Below are positions 1 through 8,037 of a stretch of 24,025 bases of DNA, in pieces. The stretch is from SZUA-229 sp041589175. GTDB taxonomy: Bacteria; Pseudomonadota; Gammaproteobacteria; SZUA-229. Each line of letters opens with the position of its first letter. The stretch's first letter is position 1. Location: the NCBI GenBank assembly GCA_041589175.1, contig JBFHWF010000032.1:1-24025 (forward strand), in the 5' to 3' direction. Made by a program: the position numbers and the translations under genes. The notes under the pieces were generated by a model, which was not told where the DNA came from, searched no databases, and saw nothing but the letters and a program-made list of their open reading frames with translations.

Positions 1-47
1 AAGGCAAACTGGTTCGACATATTTTCACTGCAAATTTCTGTTTTACC

Positions 48-1463
48 ATGGCTGAATCCCTGACGTATCCCGTTAACGAAAGCTACCAGGTCCACGACCA
101 GGACCTGGCGCGCAAACTCAAGGTACCGCCGCACTCGATCGAGGCGGAGCAGGCGGTGCTGGGCGGTCTGATGCTCGATAAAAGGGCCTGGGAGCAGATA
201 GCAGACCGTGTCAGTGAGCACGACTTTTACCGACATGACCACAAGCTCATATTTCGTAGCATCGCGAAGCTGGAAGCGGCTGACAAGCCATTCGATGTGG
301 TTACCCTGTCCGATGAGCTGTCTAAAACCCACGAGCTGGAAGATGCTGGTGGCCTGGCCTACCTTGGGCAGCTGGCGAAAGACACACCCAGTGCAGCGAA
401 TGTCGGTGCTTACGCCGATATCGTACGTGAGCGCTCGGTACTGCGTCAGTTAATCGATGTCGGTACCGATATCGCCAATAGCGCCTATAACCCGGAAGGC
501 CGCGACAGCAAGAACCTGCTGGACGATGCCGAGCGCCGCGTGTTTACCATTGCAGAGCAGGGCAGCCACGCAGGTAACGGTTTTAAGGGTATCAAGGAAC
601 TGCTTACTAAAACTGTGGAGCAGATCGACTACCTGTTCGAGCAGGAAGGCAATATCACCGGCGTTACCACCGGTTTCCGCGACTTTGATGAGCAGACTAG
701 CGGTCTGCAGAAAGGAGACCTGATTATCGTCGCTGGCCGTCCTTCTATGGGTAAGACCACTTTCTCGATGAACATGGCAGAGAATGCCGCGATTGCGCAG
801 GGTATTCCTGTGGCCGTGTTCAGTATGGAAATGCCGGCCGAATCCCTCGCCATGCGTATGATTTCGTCCATGGGACGTATCGACCAGCACCGTCTTCGTA
901 CCGGGCAGCTGCACGACGAGGACTGGCCAAGAATCACTTCCGCGGTGTCGCTACTCTCCGAAGCCAAGATCTTCGTGGATGATACCCCGGCACTGTCACC
1001 GACAGAGCTACGTGCCCGTGCACGTCGACTCAAGCGCGAGCATGGTCTCGGGCTGATCGTGATCGACTACCTGCAGCTGATGCAGAGTGGTGGGGGCTCC
1101 GAGAACCGGGCGACTGAAATTTCCGAGATCTCTCGCGGCCTCAAGGCGCTGGCGAAGGAGCTGGAAGTGCCGGTGATTGCCCTGTCACAGTTAAACCGTA
1201 GCCTCGAACAGCGTCCTAACAAGCGGCCCGTTATGTCCGACCTGCGTGAATCCGGTGCGATCGAGCAGGATGCCGACCTTATCGTCTTTATCTATCGTGA
1301 CGAGGTATATAACTCGGAGAGCCCCGACAAGGGAACCGCTGAGATAATTGTCGGCAAACAGCGTAATGGACCGATTGGTACGACACGTCTGACCTTCCTC
1401 GGTCAGTACACCAAGTTTGAGAATTTCAGCCCCGAAATGTATTCCTCGGACGGATTCGAATAA
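48..1463 (+). CDS. dnaB: Replicative DNA helicase DnaB
   Basis: The product is the hexameric helicase that unwinds DNA ahead of the replication fork and recruits primase. It has 471 residues, the usual length. The N-terminal domain begins with the family-typical KVPPHSIEAEQAVLGG stretch (about residues 25-40). The RecA-like C-terminal domain has Walker A GRPSMGKTT (230-238, Lys236), Walker B LIVIDYLQL (337-345) and the arginine-finger region KQRNGPIG near 437-444. No intein or frameshift is seen. The ATG at 48 gives an N-terminus that aligns with E. coli DnaB, although no good Shine-Dalgarno precedes it. The alr start lies 7 bp downstream, so the two are probably co-transcribed. The order dnaB-alr is common in gammaproteobacteria, usually after rplI, which would lie just outside the window. 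Confidence 0.97.
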   Translation: MAESLTYPVNESYQVHDQDLARKLKVPPHSIEAEQAVLGGLMLDKRAWEQIADRVSEHDFYRHDHKLIFRSIAKLEAADKPFDVVTLSDELSKTHELEDAGGLAYLGQLAKDTPSAANVGAYADIVRERSVLRQLIDVGTDIANSAYNPEGRDSKNLLDDAERRVFTIAEQGSHAGNGFKGIKELLTKTVEQIDYLFEQEGNITGVTTGFRDFDEQTSGLQKGDLIIVAGRPSMGKTTFSMNMAENAAIAQGIPVAVFSMEMPAESLAMRMISSMGRIDQHRLRTGQLHDEDWPRITSAVSLLSEAKIFVDDTPALSPTELRARARRLKREHGLGLIVIDYLQLMQSGGGSENRATEISEISRGLKALAKELEVPVIALSQLNRSLEQRPNKRPVMSDLRESGAIEQDADLIVFIYRDEVYNSESPDKGTAEIIVGKQRNGPIGTTRLTFLGQYTKFENFSPEMYSSDGFE

Positions 1464-1470
1464 ATCGCTT

Positions 1471-2553
1471 ATGACGGCTCCACGCGCAGCCCACCTTAAT
1501 TTCGATTTCGATGCCTTACAGCATAACCTCCAACGGGTACGAGAACTCGCACCTGACAGTAGTGTGATGCCTGTTATCAAGGCGAACGCCTATGGTCATG
1601 GCATGCTGGCTGTCGCCCGAGCACTTGAGTCGGCGGACGGTTTTGCCGTTGCCCAGCTGGCCGAGGCGATTCATCTGCGCCAGCACGGTATCGATAAACC
1701 CATTACGGTGTTTCAGGGGTTTCGAGACCCTTCACAACTCGAGGCGATGGTTGCGTTCAGGTTATGGCCAGCCATTAGCCAGATCTGGCAGCTGGAGCTA
1801 CTGGAGGCCAGTCAGGCTATGCAGAGTAAGGCCGCTGGGCTGAATGTGTGGCTCAAGGTCAATACAGGCATGGGACGACTGGGCCTGTTGCCTGGGCAGG
1901 TTGAAGCTGCCTGGCAGCGGATACAGTCGTTAACTGGCGTTCAACAGTCTGGCCTGATGAGTCATTTTGCTAATGCAGACGATCCATTGCATGCCTCTAA
2001 CCAGCAGCAGCTGGACTGTTTTCGTGATCTGGCAGCAACCTGTGGTGGGCTAACCAGCCTGTCAAATTCGGCGGGCATCGTTCAGCAGCTGGAGCCAAAC
2101 CAGAACTGGGTGCGACCAGGAATCATGCTTTATGGGGCATCGCCCATAAAAGATAAAACGGCGGAATCCCTCGGCTTGAAACCCGTTATGCAGCTGAGAG
2201 CCGAGCTGATTGCCATCAATCAGCTGAAAAAGGGTGATACGGTTGGTTATGGTTATCAGTGGTGCTGTCCCGAGGATATGCCGATTGGTATTGTCAATCT
2301 TGGTTATGCGGATGGCTATCCGCGTCACGCAGCAACAGGTACGCCGATTGTTGTGAATGGCCAGATGAGTCAGTTGCTGGGCAGGGTGTCCATGGACTCG
2401 ATTGCTGTGGATCTGCGTAATATTTCTGCTGCACCGGGGTGTACAGTCGAGGCCTGGGGTAAGCAGATAAGTGTTGATGTGATTGCCGAGGCAGCTGACA
2501 CGATTTCCTATGAGCTGCTATGCCGTGCCGGTTGTCAACTTGATATTGAATAA
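1471..2553 (+). CDS. alr: Alanine racemase (PLP-dependent)
   Basis: The enzyme interconverts L- and D-alanine in the cytoplasm and supplies D-Ala for peptidoglycan. The reading frame is open further upstream to 1417, but that would overlap dnaB. The ATG at 1471 gives the normal N-terminus (MTAPRAAHLNFDFDAL) and a 360-residue protein of normal length. The PLP-binding lysine is Lys37 in VIKANAYGHG. The PLP-barrel core includes KVNTGMGRLG (about 129-138) and VRPGIMLYG (214-222). The likely second catalytic base is Tyr260 in DTVGYGYQW, followed by the family motif NLGYADGYPR (276-285). Its position 7 bp after dnaB indicates an operon. The family also contains the DadX type; context favours the biosynthetic alr. 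Confidence 0.95.
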   Translation: MTAPRAAHLNFDFDALQHNLQRVRELAPDSSVMPVIKANAYGHGMLAVARALESADGFAVAQLAEAIHLRQHGIDKPITVFQGFRDPSQLEAMVAFRLWPAISQIWQLELLEASQAMQSKAAGLNVWLKVNTGMGRLGLLPGQVEAAWQRIQSLTGVQQSGLMSHFANADDPLHASNQQQLDCFRDLAATCGGLTSLSNSAGIVQQLEPNQNWVRPGIMLYGASPIKDKTAESLGLKPVMQLRAELIAINQLKKGDTVGYGYQWCCPEDMPIGIVNLGYADGYPRHAATGTPIVVNGQMSQLLGRVSMDSIAVDLRNISAAPGCTVEAWGKQISVDVIAEAADTISYELLCRAGCQLDIE

Positions 2554-2617
2554 ACAATCCGCTAGTGTCACAGAAGCATTAGCGTTTAGCGAAAATAAAA
2601 AACATATGGAGTCTAAA

Positions 2618-3709
2618 ATGGTCAGGGGCCTTTGGTTTATTACGTTATTATTTTCTGCACTTGTTGTGAGTGGCTGTGGTGGTGGCAGTACTGCCATGTA
2701 TCGGGAAACGCCTCAGCACACGGGGGTTTCGAAAGCAGCCGCACCTTACAAAATGGACAAACTTCTATGGAAGTTCTCTGCGCCGGATAAAATCTATTCA
2801 TCTCCTATCGTTGCAGATAATACCGTTTATATTGGCTGCAAGGATGGCAAGGTGTATGCCCTTGACCTGAATAAAGGGCATGTGAAGTGGAGTTTCAAAA
2901 CCGACGGGAACGTAGAAGCGGCCGTTGCAGTTTCTAATGGTACGCTCTATATCGGTAGCTGGGATGGCTATCTGTATGCGGTAGATATTGAATCACAGCA
3001 GGAAAAGTGGAAATTCCGTACCGCTGGATTTGTGTACTCTGCACCTGTGGTGAGTGATGGTGTTGTATACGTCGGCAGCAAGGATCAGCATGTTTATGCC
3101 ATTAATGCGGAAACGGGTGCGGAGAAATGGCGCTTCAATGCCAGGGGGCCAGTTTATACTTCACCTGCAGTCTACGAGGACAAGGTTTATGTCGGAACCC
3201 TCAATGGCTATATTCGAGCGATTAATAGAAATACCGGGCAGGAACAGTGGAGCTACGCAATTCGCCATCCCGTTTATTCTTCGCCGGCAATCAGTGGTGA
3301 ATATCTCTACATAGGAAGTGATAACAAGTATATGCATGCCATTCACCTGGCGACCGGGCAATTGGAATGGAAAAAGAAAACGGCGGGTAAAATTTTCTCA
3401 TCACCTGCGGTCTATGACAGGGCGGTCTATTTTGGCAGTGGAGATAACTATATCTATGCCTATAACGCTAGAAAGAGTGGGCGTATCTGGGAATATCAGA
3501 CCGATGGGCCCGTGTTTTCATCGCCTGTAGTGGCATCAAATATGGTGTTAATCGGCAGTACCGACCATAATCTGTATGCCCTGGATGCGGTCAAAGGTAA
3601 GCTGAAGTGGAAGTATGAGGCTAATGACAAGATTTATTCTTCACCGGTTGTTGCTAATGGTAAAGTGATTTTTAGTTCGGTCAATGGTGAAGTGTTTGCT
3701 ATTCAGTAA
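2618..3709 (+). CDS. Lipoprotein with eight-bladed PQQ-type beta-propeller (BamB-like)
   Basis: This is a secreted lipoprotein of 363 residues. The signal peptide (residues 1-19) ends in a lipobox LVVSGC with Cys20. Gly21 follows, not Asp, which by the usual Lol rule points to the outer membrane. Residues 58-337 are seven consecutive repeats of exactly 40 residues, each with the pattern xVYSSPxVxxxxVYxGSxDGxxYAxDxxTGxxxWxxxT. A final partial repeat (338-363) is completed by the N-terminal LLWKFSAPD strand, giving an eight-bladed propeller. The fold is shared with BamB and quinoprotein dehydrogenases, but nothing here shows PQQ binding or catalysis. bamB normally sits beside der/hisS, so this is likely a BamB paralogue or scaffold of unknown role. 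The ATG at 2618 was chosen because GGAG lies 6 nt upstream and it yields a clean signal peptide; an in-frame ATG lies at 2606. Confidence 0.88.
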   Translation: MVRGLWFITLLFSALVVSGCGGGSTAMYRETPQHTGVSKAAAPYKMDKLLWKFSAPDKIYSSPIVADNTVYIGCKDGKVYALDLNKGHVKWSFKTDGNVEAAVAVSNGTLYIGSWDGYLYAVDIESQQEKWKFRTAGFVYSAPVVSDGVVYVGSKDQHVYAINAETGAEKWRFNARGPVYTSPAVYEDKVYVGTLNGYIRAINRNTGQEQWSYAIRHPVYSSPAISGEYLYIGSDNKYMHAIHLATGQLEWKKKTAGKIFSSPAVYDRAVYFGSGDNYIYAYNARKSGRIWEYQTDGPVFSSPVVASNMVLIGSTDHNLYALDAVKGKLKWKYEANDKIYSSPVVANGKVIFSSVNGEVFAIQ

Positions 3710-3730
3710 ATAAAACTGACCTTAATAATA

Positions 3731-3763
3731 AAAAACCTGCAAAGCTGCTTTGCAGGTTTTTTT
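3731..3763. terminator. Bidirectional rho-independent terminator
   Basis: A perfect 9-bp stem, CCTGCAAAG (3736-3744) and CTTTGCAGG (3748-3756), has a 3-nt loop and is flanked by A5 on the left and T7 on the right. It lies between the convergent propeller lipoprotein gene (stop at 3709) and the HD-domain gene (stop at 3778), and the flanks let it work on both strands. Confidence 0.92.
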
Positions 3764-3777
3764 GTTTCTGCCGCCTG

Positions 3778-4734
3778 TTAGCGGGAAACATTGTCGAGTC
3801 GCTGAGTGCCTGGGTTTTCCGGCGGCATGCGACGTAGCTTGTGTAGTTCGTCGCTATCGATGAGTGCTTCTATGTGCTCGATATTCTGTTGAAGATAATT
3901 CAGGTAGAGATTGTCGCCACCAAAGTGTGCTTCGGCATATCGATACACCTGTTTGAACAGCCCATCCAGACGCGCTTTGACTTCATTGTTATAAAAGCCA
4001 GGGGTCTTTGCCAGTAAGTCATCGGCCGAGTCAAACAGGCGAGACTGCTTGCGTTGATGTTCATCATCACCCGCGATGCCGCCAAGTACAAACTCCGGGA
4101 AGAGTCGGTCACGACATTTTTCCAGATAACAGCGATCAGACATCTGTGCAATAAGGTCGGCGGTGCCGAGCATGTATCCAAGTAAATGAAGCTTTTCATC
4201 GGCCAGCTGGATCTGATCGGGTGGAACTTCGTAGCCGGTATAGTGAACCATATTAGCAGCGATGTCAGCGTACTCACCAAGCCCATTCATATGCAGGTAG
4301 TTGTACAGGAAGTTTGCACTTCGGCTGACATGAATCAGAGTGTACTGCGCGCCATTGTGGCTTTGTGTGTCATCTGTTGTTCGTATGTAACCCGAGTCAT
4401 GGAACAGCGCTACGATAATAGCAAGGGATGAGAGTTTTGAACCGAAGGTATGATGACGATCACTGCAGCGCTCATGGCCATCGATGAGGCGAGTCAGGGC
4501 CAGTGTCATATCTAATGTGTGCTGCTTGTCATGATAATAGGTATCACAGGCATTGAAGCCGTTGTAGTAACCTTCGAATAAGTTTTCGAAATCATCAAAA
4601 GCGCGTCTGATCAGAGTGTCGTCTGCTGACAGATAACAGGCATGAAAAATATCACACACGGCATTACAGACATCCTGTGTGCGACTCACATTCACTGTGT
4701 TGGAAACATCAAACTTTGCGTGACGGTTATTCAT
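3778..4734 (-). CDS. HD-domain protein resembling class I cyclic-nucleotide phosphodiesterases
   Basis: This is a soluble 318-residue protein with no signal peptide or membrane segment. The HD-superfamily metal ligands are visible in order: His68 and His72 in YHDKQH (67-72), His112-Asp113 in LFHDSGY, a possible ligand His164 in VHYTGY, and Asp193 in GTADLIAQMSD. The spacing and surroundings resemble class I cyclic nucleotide phosphodiesterases (YHNxxHA ... HD ... D), including the helix after the last Asp. The second His of the HDxxH motif is absent. Hydrolysis of cAMP is therefore an inference, not a certainty; another phosphohydrolase activity is possible. The gene lies 163 bp downstream of an adenylate cyclase gene on the same strand, and two CRP-like sites sit in that gap. 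The terminator at 3731-3763 follows its stop codon. The ATG at 4734 has only a weak ribosome-binding site. Confidence 0.72.
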   Translation of the reverse strand: MNNRHAKFDVSNTVNVSRTQDVCNAVCDIFHACYLSADDTLIRRAFDDFENLFEGYYNGFNACDTYYHDKQHTLDMTLALTRLIDGHERCSDRHHTFGSKLSSLAIIVALFHDSGYIRTTDDTQSHNGAQYTLIHVSRSANFLYNYLHMNGLGEYADIAANMVHYTGYEVPPDQIQLADEKLHLLGYMLGTADLIAQMSDRCYLEKCRDRLFPEFVLGGIAGDDEHQRKQSRLFDSADDLLAKTPGFYNNEVKARLDGLFKQVYRYAEAHFGGDNLYLNYLQQNIEHIEALIDSDELHKLRRMPPENPGTQRLDNVSR

Positions 4735-4790
4735 CTTTGAACGGGTACTACTTGCTTACATTAAGCCTATAGCTCAATGCGTAGAATATC

Positions 4791-4806
4791 TGTGAGAAAT
4801 ATCACA
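4791..4806 (-). promoter_or_regulatory. CRP-like binding site (perfect half-sites)
   Basis: The sequence TGTGA-N6-TCACA matches both half-sites of the cAMP-CRP consensus. Its centre is 64 bp upstream of the HD-domain gene's start codon at 4734. A TATAGG hexamer at 4771-4766 on the minus strand could serve as -10, placing the site near the position of class II activation. The match is seen; the function is inferred. Confidence 0.6.
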
Positions 4807-4831
4807 GCAGCGGTTGGCGCTCATAAAAAAA

Positions 4832-4847
4832 CGTGAACTCGATCACA
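4832..4847 (-). promoter_or_regulatory. Second CRP-like binding site
   Basis: The sequence CGTGA-N6-TCACA matches the CRP consensus with one mismatch in the core and has A-rich flanks. Its centre is 41 bp (about four helical turns) from the perfect site at 4791-4806, so both would lie on the same face of the DNA. Both are in the short gap between the cyclase stop and the HD-protein start. Confidence 0.45.
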
Positions 4848-4897
4848 AAATTCTGCGTATCAGACAGTGTCACAATCCACTGGCTGCATAAAGGGAG

Positions 4898-7117
4898 TTA
4901 CTTTGAAGTGTGTGTAAATACGCCATCCCAGTCTGCTTCAGGCGGATTGTTTCTGAAGTAGGCGATGCGATCAAGGTAAATCCTGTATATGAGGCGGTCT
5001 TTGTCCTGCTGGCTGAGGTGAAACAGAATCTTTTCTGCATCGTCCCATTTCTGCTGGCGGTACAGAGATAGCGCATGATGGAATTCCTTGATACTGGTGC
5101 GAGTTGCCTTATCGATGTTTTCGACAAGGTCGATAGGTTCGTAGATAGTGACGGGTTTATCCTTACCTTTAACTCTTACAATATCCAGCATGCGATATTC
5201 GTACTCTGGCACTTCGTGCTGAGTTGATTCATTAACAATAATATCGACACCATAATTTTTTGTCAGGCCTTCCAGTCGCGATCCAAGATTTACAGCATCG
5301 CCAAGTACAGTGTAGTCAACACGGAATTCTGAACCCTTATTGCCAACATTCATCTCGCCCGTATTGATGCCTATGCCTATTTTGATCTGTGGTTTATTCT
5401 GCTGCTCAAACCGCTGATTCAGTTTCTGTATGGCCTTGAGCATTTCCATTGCAGCGACAATGGCATTACGTGCGTGTTGATGGTCACGCAGTGGTGCACC
5501 CCAGAATGCCATAATGGCATCCCCCATGTATTTGTCGATAGTGCCACGATTATGGTGAATGACTTTAGTTAAAGGGGTTAGAAATGCATTAATGAAATGT
5601 GTCAGCTCCTTTGGTTCCATTTTTTCGGATAAGGTTGTGAATCCTCGAACATCTGTGAACAGCACAGTCATATTACGTATTTCACCGTCCAGATTAATTT
5701 CCTTCAGGTTGCGACTCATTTCATCAACCAGGTCAGGAGGTACATACTGACCAAAAAGATGGGTGAGCTGTCGCTTGCCTCGGGATTCAACAAAGAAGCC
5801 ATAGGACATGTTTAGAACAAATAACAGGCCAATCAGGATCAGAGGAGATGCCACAGGCATAATAACCATAAGGTCATTCCAGGCATAGTAGTCGATCAGC
5901 AGAACAACAAATGCGGCTATCACCGCGCTCAGGCTACTCCAGAGTGGTGACAGGGCGGGGAGCAGGAAAGTAAGGATAATTCCGATGAGTAAGATCAGCA
6001 AAATTTCAAAACCAATCATATATTCAGGCTTATGCATGATTGTCTGATCAAGAATCCCCTGGATAATATTGGCATGCACTTCAACCCCGGGGTAAGCGGA
6101 TTCCAGCGGCGTGGTTCGCAGATCCAGCAGGCCAGCAGCACTGGTGCCAAAGAGAGCCAGCTTGCCACGCAGGTGATCTTTGTCGATCGCTTTGTTGAGG
6201 ATATCTGCAGCTGAAATGTATTCAAAGGTTTTCTGGCCGCCAATATAGGGGACCATAACCGCGGAGTGCTCATCTACCGGAATCGCGATATCGTCAACAT
6301 AAACCCATTCGAGTGATTTTAATGAACCGCTATCATCGGTAGTGCCGTAACCCAGTCGAATAGTGTTATCTGCTAATGATGCACGAACAATCTCCAGTGC
6401 CAGTGATGGGTATACGTTGCCTGCATAGGATTGCAGTAGTGGAACACGGCGGAATACCCCATCATCATCGATAAATGGATTATCGAAAAATCCACCACTA
6501 AAGGCATTTTGCTGAAGTATTTCGACATTTGCAGTAAAGCCTGCAGCATGAGTAAAGGCGAAGCTATCGATAATGTCCTGGGTGAAGTTTGGAATAGCGG
6601 GGGGTAGCAGGCCCTTTGACAGGTTGTTGTCGTTGGTATTGAAAATAATCCCAAGAACCGTTTTACGATCTTTCAGGCTCTCTGCAAAAGACTTGTCTCG
6701 CTGTAATTTGTTCTGGTTCTGCTGGAGTACACGGGTAAAAATACGATCGTTTGCAAGTGCTGTTGAAGACAGTTGTTCAAGAATCTGGTCGCTAGGGTCT
6801 TCGTCTTTTTCAGCGAACACAATATCGAAACCGAGTACATTGATCTGATAATACTCGAACAGGTTGTCGACAATTTTAGCGAGGATGTTACGTTCCCATG
6901 GAAATTGACCAATTTCCGCGAGGCTCTTTTCATCGATGTCGATAATCACGACTTTTTTATCGACCTTTTCCGGCAGTGTCAGTTGCAGGCGGAAGTCATA
7001 AGCCAGGTTTTCCAGGGTATCGATAACGCGGAAGGAGAATAGACCACTTGCATTGAAGAGAAGCGTGCAAGTGATTAAAAGTCCAAGGATATACCGCAGA
7101 ATTCGTTGTTTTAACAC
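4898..7117 (-). CDS. CHASE2-domain class III adenylate cyclase
   Basis: This is a membrane-bound nucleotide cyclase of 739 residues. An N-terminal membrane segment (about 9-25) is followed by an extracytoplasmic CHASE2 sensor domain (about 30-345), three membrane helices (about 367-388, 394-412, 417-437) and a cytoplasmic class III catalytic domain (about 480-610 onward). Metal-binding Asp489 (FTDVRGFT) and Asp533 (DKYMGDAIMAFWG) are present, as are catalytic Asn610 and Arg614 in AVNLGSRLE. The purine-specifying pair is Lys529 and Thr603, the class IIIb pattern expected for ATP, so cAMP is the likely product. The C-terminal tail ends with a conserved-looking PPEADWDGVF. The start is GTG at 7117, with AGGGG 7-8 nt upstream. 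The gene is divergent from pdxJ and upstream of the phosphodiesterase-like gene. Confidence 0.93.
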   Translation of the reverse strand: MLKQRILRYILGLLITCTLLFNASGLFSFRVIDTLENLAYDFRLQLTLPEKVDKKVVIIDIDEKSLAEIGQFPWERNILAKIVDNLFEYYQINVLGFDIVFAEKDEDPSDQILEQLSSTALANDRIFTRVLQQNQNKLQRDKSFAESLKDRKTVLGIIFNTNDNNLSKGLLPPAIPNFTQDIIDSFAFTHAAGFTANVEILQQNAFSGGFFDNPFIDDDGVFRRVPLLQSYAGNVYPSLALEIVRASLADNTIRLGYGTTDDSGSLKSLEWVYVDDIAIPVDEHSAVMVPYIGGQKTFEYISAADILNKAIDKDHLRGKLALFGTSAAGLLDLRTTPLESAYPGVEVHANIIQGILDQTIMHKPEYMIGFEILLILLIGIILTFLLPALSPLWSSLSAVIAAFVVLLIDYYAWNDLMVIMPVASPLILIGLLFVLNMSYGFFVESRGKRQLTHLFGQYVPPDLVDEMSRNLKEINLDGEIRNMTVLFTDVRGFTTLSEKMEPKELTHFINAFLTPLTKVIHHNRGTIDKYMGDAIMAFWGAPLRDHQHARNAIVAAMEMLKAIQKLNQRFEQQNKPQIKIGIGINTGEMNVGNKGSEFRVDYTVLGDAVNLGSRLEGLTKNYGVDIIVNESTQHEVPEYEYRMLDIVRVKGKDKPVTIYEPIDLVENIDKATRTSIKEFHHALSLYRQQKWDDAEKILFHLSQQDKDRLIYRIYLDRIAYFRNNPPEADWDGVFTHTSK

Positions 7118-7183
7118 GCTGTGGCCCCTGTGTAACGTGTATTGATTATTGTATTAGGGACAATAGCAGAGTTCCGCATCAAC

Positions 7184-7205
7184 TGCCATGCTGGCCTTCA
7201 TGGCA
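7184..7205. promoter_or_regulatory. Inverted repeat in the cyclase/pdxJ divergent region
   Basis: Perfect 7-bp arms TGCCATG (7184-7190) and CATGGCA (7199-7205) are separated by 8 nt. There is no following T-run, so a terminator is unlikely. It may be an operator for one of the two divergent genes; no regulator can be named. Confidence 0.4.
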
Positions 7206-7210
7206 AAAAC

Positions 7211-7235
7211 AGCGGATATAGTCATTTAATCCGCT
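7211..7235. promoter_or_regulatory. Second inverted repeat upstream of pdxJ
   Basis: Perfect 7-bp arms AGCGGAT (7211-7217) and ATCCGCT (7229-7235) are separated by 11 nt. The right arm overlaps a weak possible -35 (TTTAAT, 7225-7230) that lies 17 bp upstream of a TAAAAT -10-like hexamer (7248-7253). It could be an operator or a DNA hairpin; the function is unknown. Confidence 0.4.
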
Positions 7236-7283
7236 CAGAATTTCGCATAAAATAGTCAGTCTTTTAATACGAGACTCGCCTGA

Positions 7284-8030
7284 ATGTCTGAATCAAATCC
7301 AATCTTCCTGGGTGTAAATATCGATCATATTGCAACCTTACGGCAGGCCCGTGGTACTCGTTATCCTGATCCTGTGCATGCCGCATTGCTCGCCGAACAG
7401 GCCGGCGCTGATTCTATTACGCTGCATCTCAGGGAAGACCGCAGGCATATTCAGGAGCGTGATGTACTAATGCTCAAAGATATGATGCTGACACATATGA
7501 ATCTCGAGATGGCGGTTACCGATGAGATGCTGGCGTTTGCCGAAAAAGTAAAGCCTGCGGACTGTTGTCTTGTTCCTGAACGTAGAGAGGAATTAACAAC
7601 GGAGGGTGGTCTCGATATCGTCAGTCAGGAGTCGCGTATTAGTGAGGCCTGTCATCGGCTGGCAGAAGCGGATGTCAGGGTGTCTCTGTTTATCGATGCT
7701 GATCGTAGTCAGATAGAGGCAGCCAAACGCTGTGGTGCACCTGTTATTGAAATCCATACCGGGCATTATGCAGATGCGCTTGATCGGGATGGTGCCCTGA
7801 CCGAGCTTAAGAAAATTTACGAAGCCGCCGACATTGCCCATGATTTGGGTTTACAGGTAAATGCAGGGCACGGTCTGCATTATCATAATGTCAGGGAGGT
7901 CGCTGCCATACCTCAGATTGTTGAACTGAATATTGGTCATGCAATTATTGCAGAATCTGTGTTCTGTGGTCTGCATGAAGCAGTTGCACGTATGAAGCAA
8001 CTGATGGAGGAAGGTCGTTTCAACCACTAG
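7284..8030 (+). CDS. pdxJ: Pyridoxine 5'-phosphate synthase PdxJ
   Basis: The enzyme condenses 1-deoxy-D-xylulose 5-phosphate with 3-amino-2-oxopropyl phosphate to form pyridoxine 5'-phosphate, the last ring-forming step of de novo vitamin B6 synthesis. The 248-residue TIM barrel has normal length. Family motifs are LGVNIDHIATLRQARGTRYP (9-28), LHLREDRRHIQ (47-57), EIHTGHYAD and NAGHGLHYHN. The start ATG at 7284 gives the expected N-terminus. It ends 7 bp from the stop of the convergent diguanylate cyclase gene with no terminator hairpin between them. In many gammaproteobacteria pdxJ is near recO, acpS and barA/gacS, which fits the BarA-like gene further right. Confidence 0.97.
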   Translation: MSESNPIFLGVNIDHIATLRQARGTRYPDPVHAALLAEQAGADSITLHLREDRRHIQERDVLMLKDMMLTHMNLEMAVTDEMLAFAEKVKPADCCLVPERREELTTEGGLDIVSQESRISEACHRLAEADVRVSLFIDADRSQIEAAKRCGAPVIEIHTGHYADALDRDGALTELKKIYEAADIAHDLGLQVNAGHGLHYHNVREVAAIPQIVELNIGHAIIAESVFCGLHEAVARMKQLMEEGRFNH

Positions 8031-8037
8031 ATCATTG

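Noticed and set aside
1417..1470. Upstream extension of the alanine racemase frame
   Set aside because: It overlaps the end of dnaB; the internal ATG at 1471 gives the family N-terminus.
2483..2617. Upstream extension of the propeller lipoprotein
   Set aside because: It overlaps alr and would bury the signal peptide; GGAG before ATG 2618 fits better.
4864..4874. A third CRP-like half-site TCACA near the cyclase stop
   Set aside because: The matching left half-site is absent (ATCAG where TGTGA is expected).
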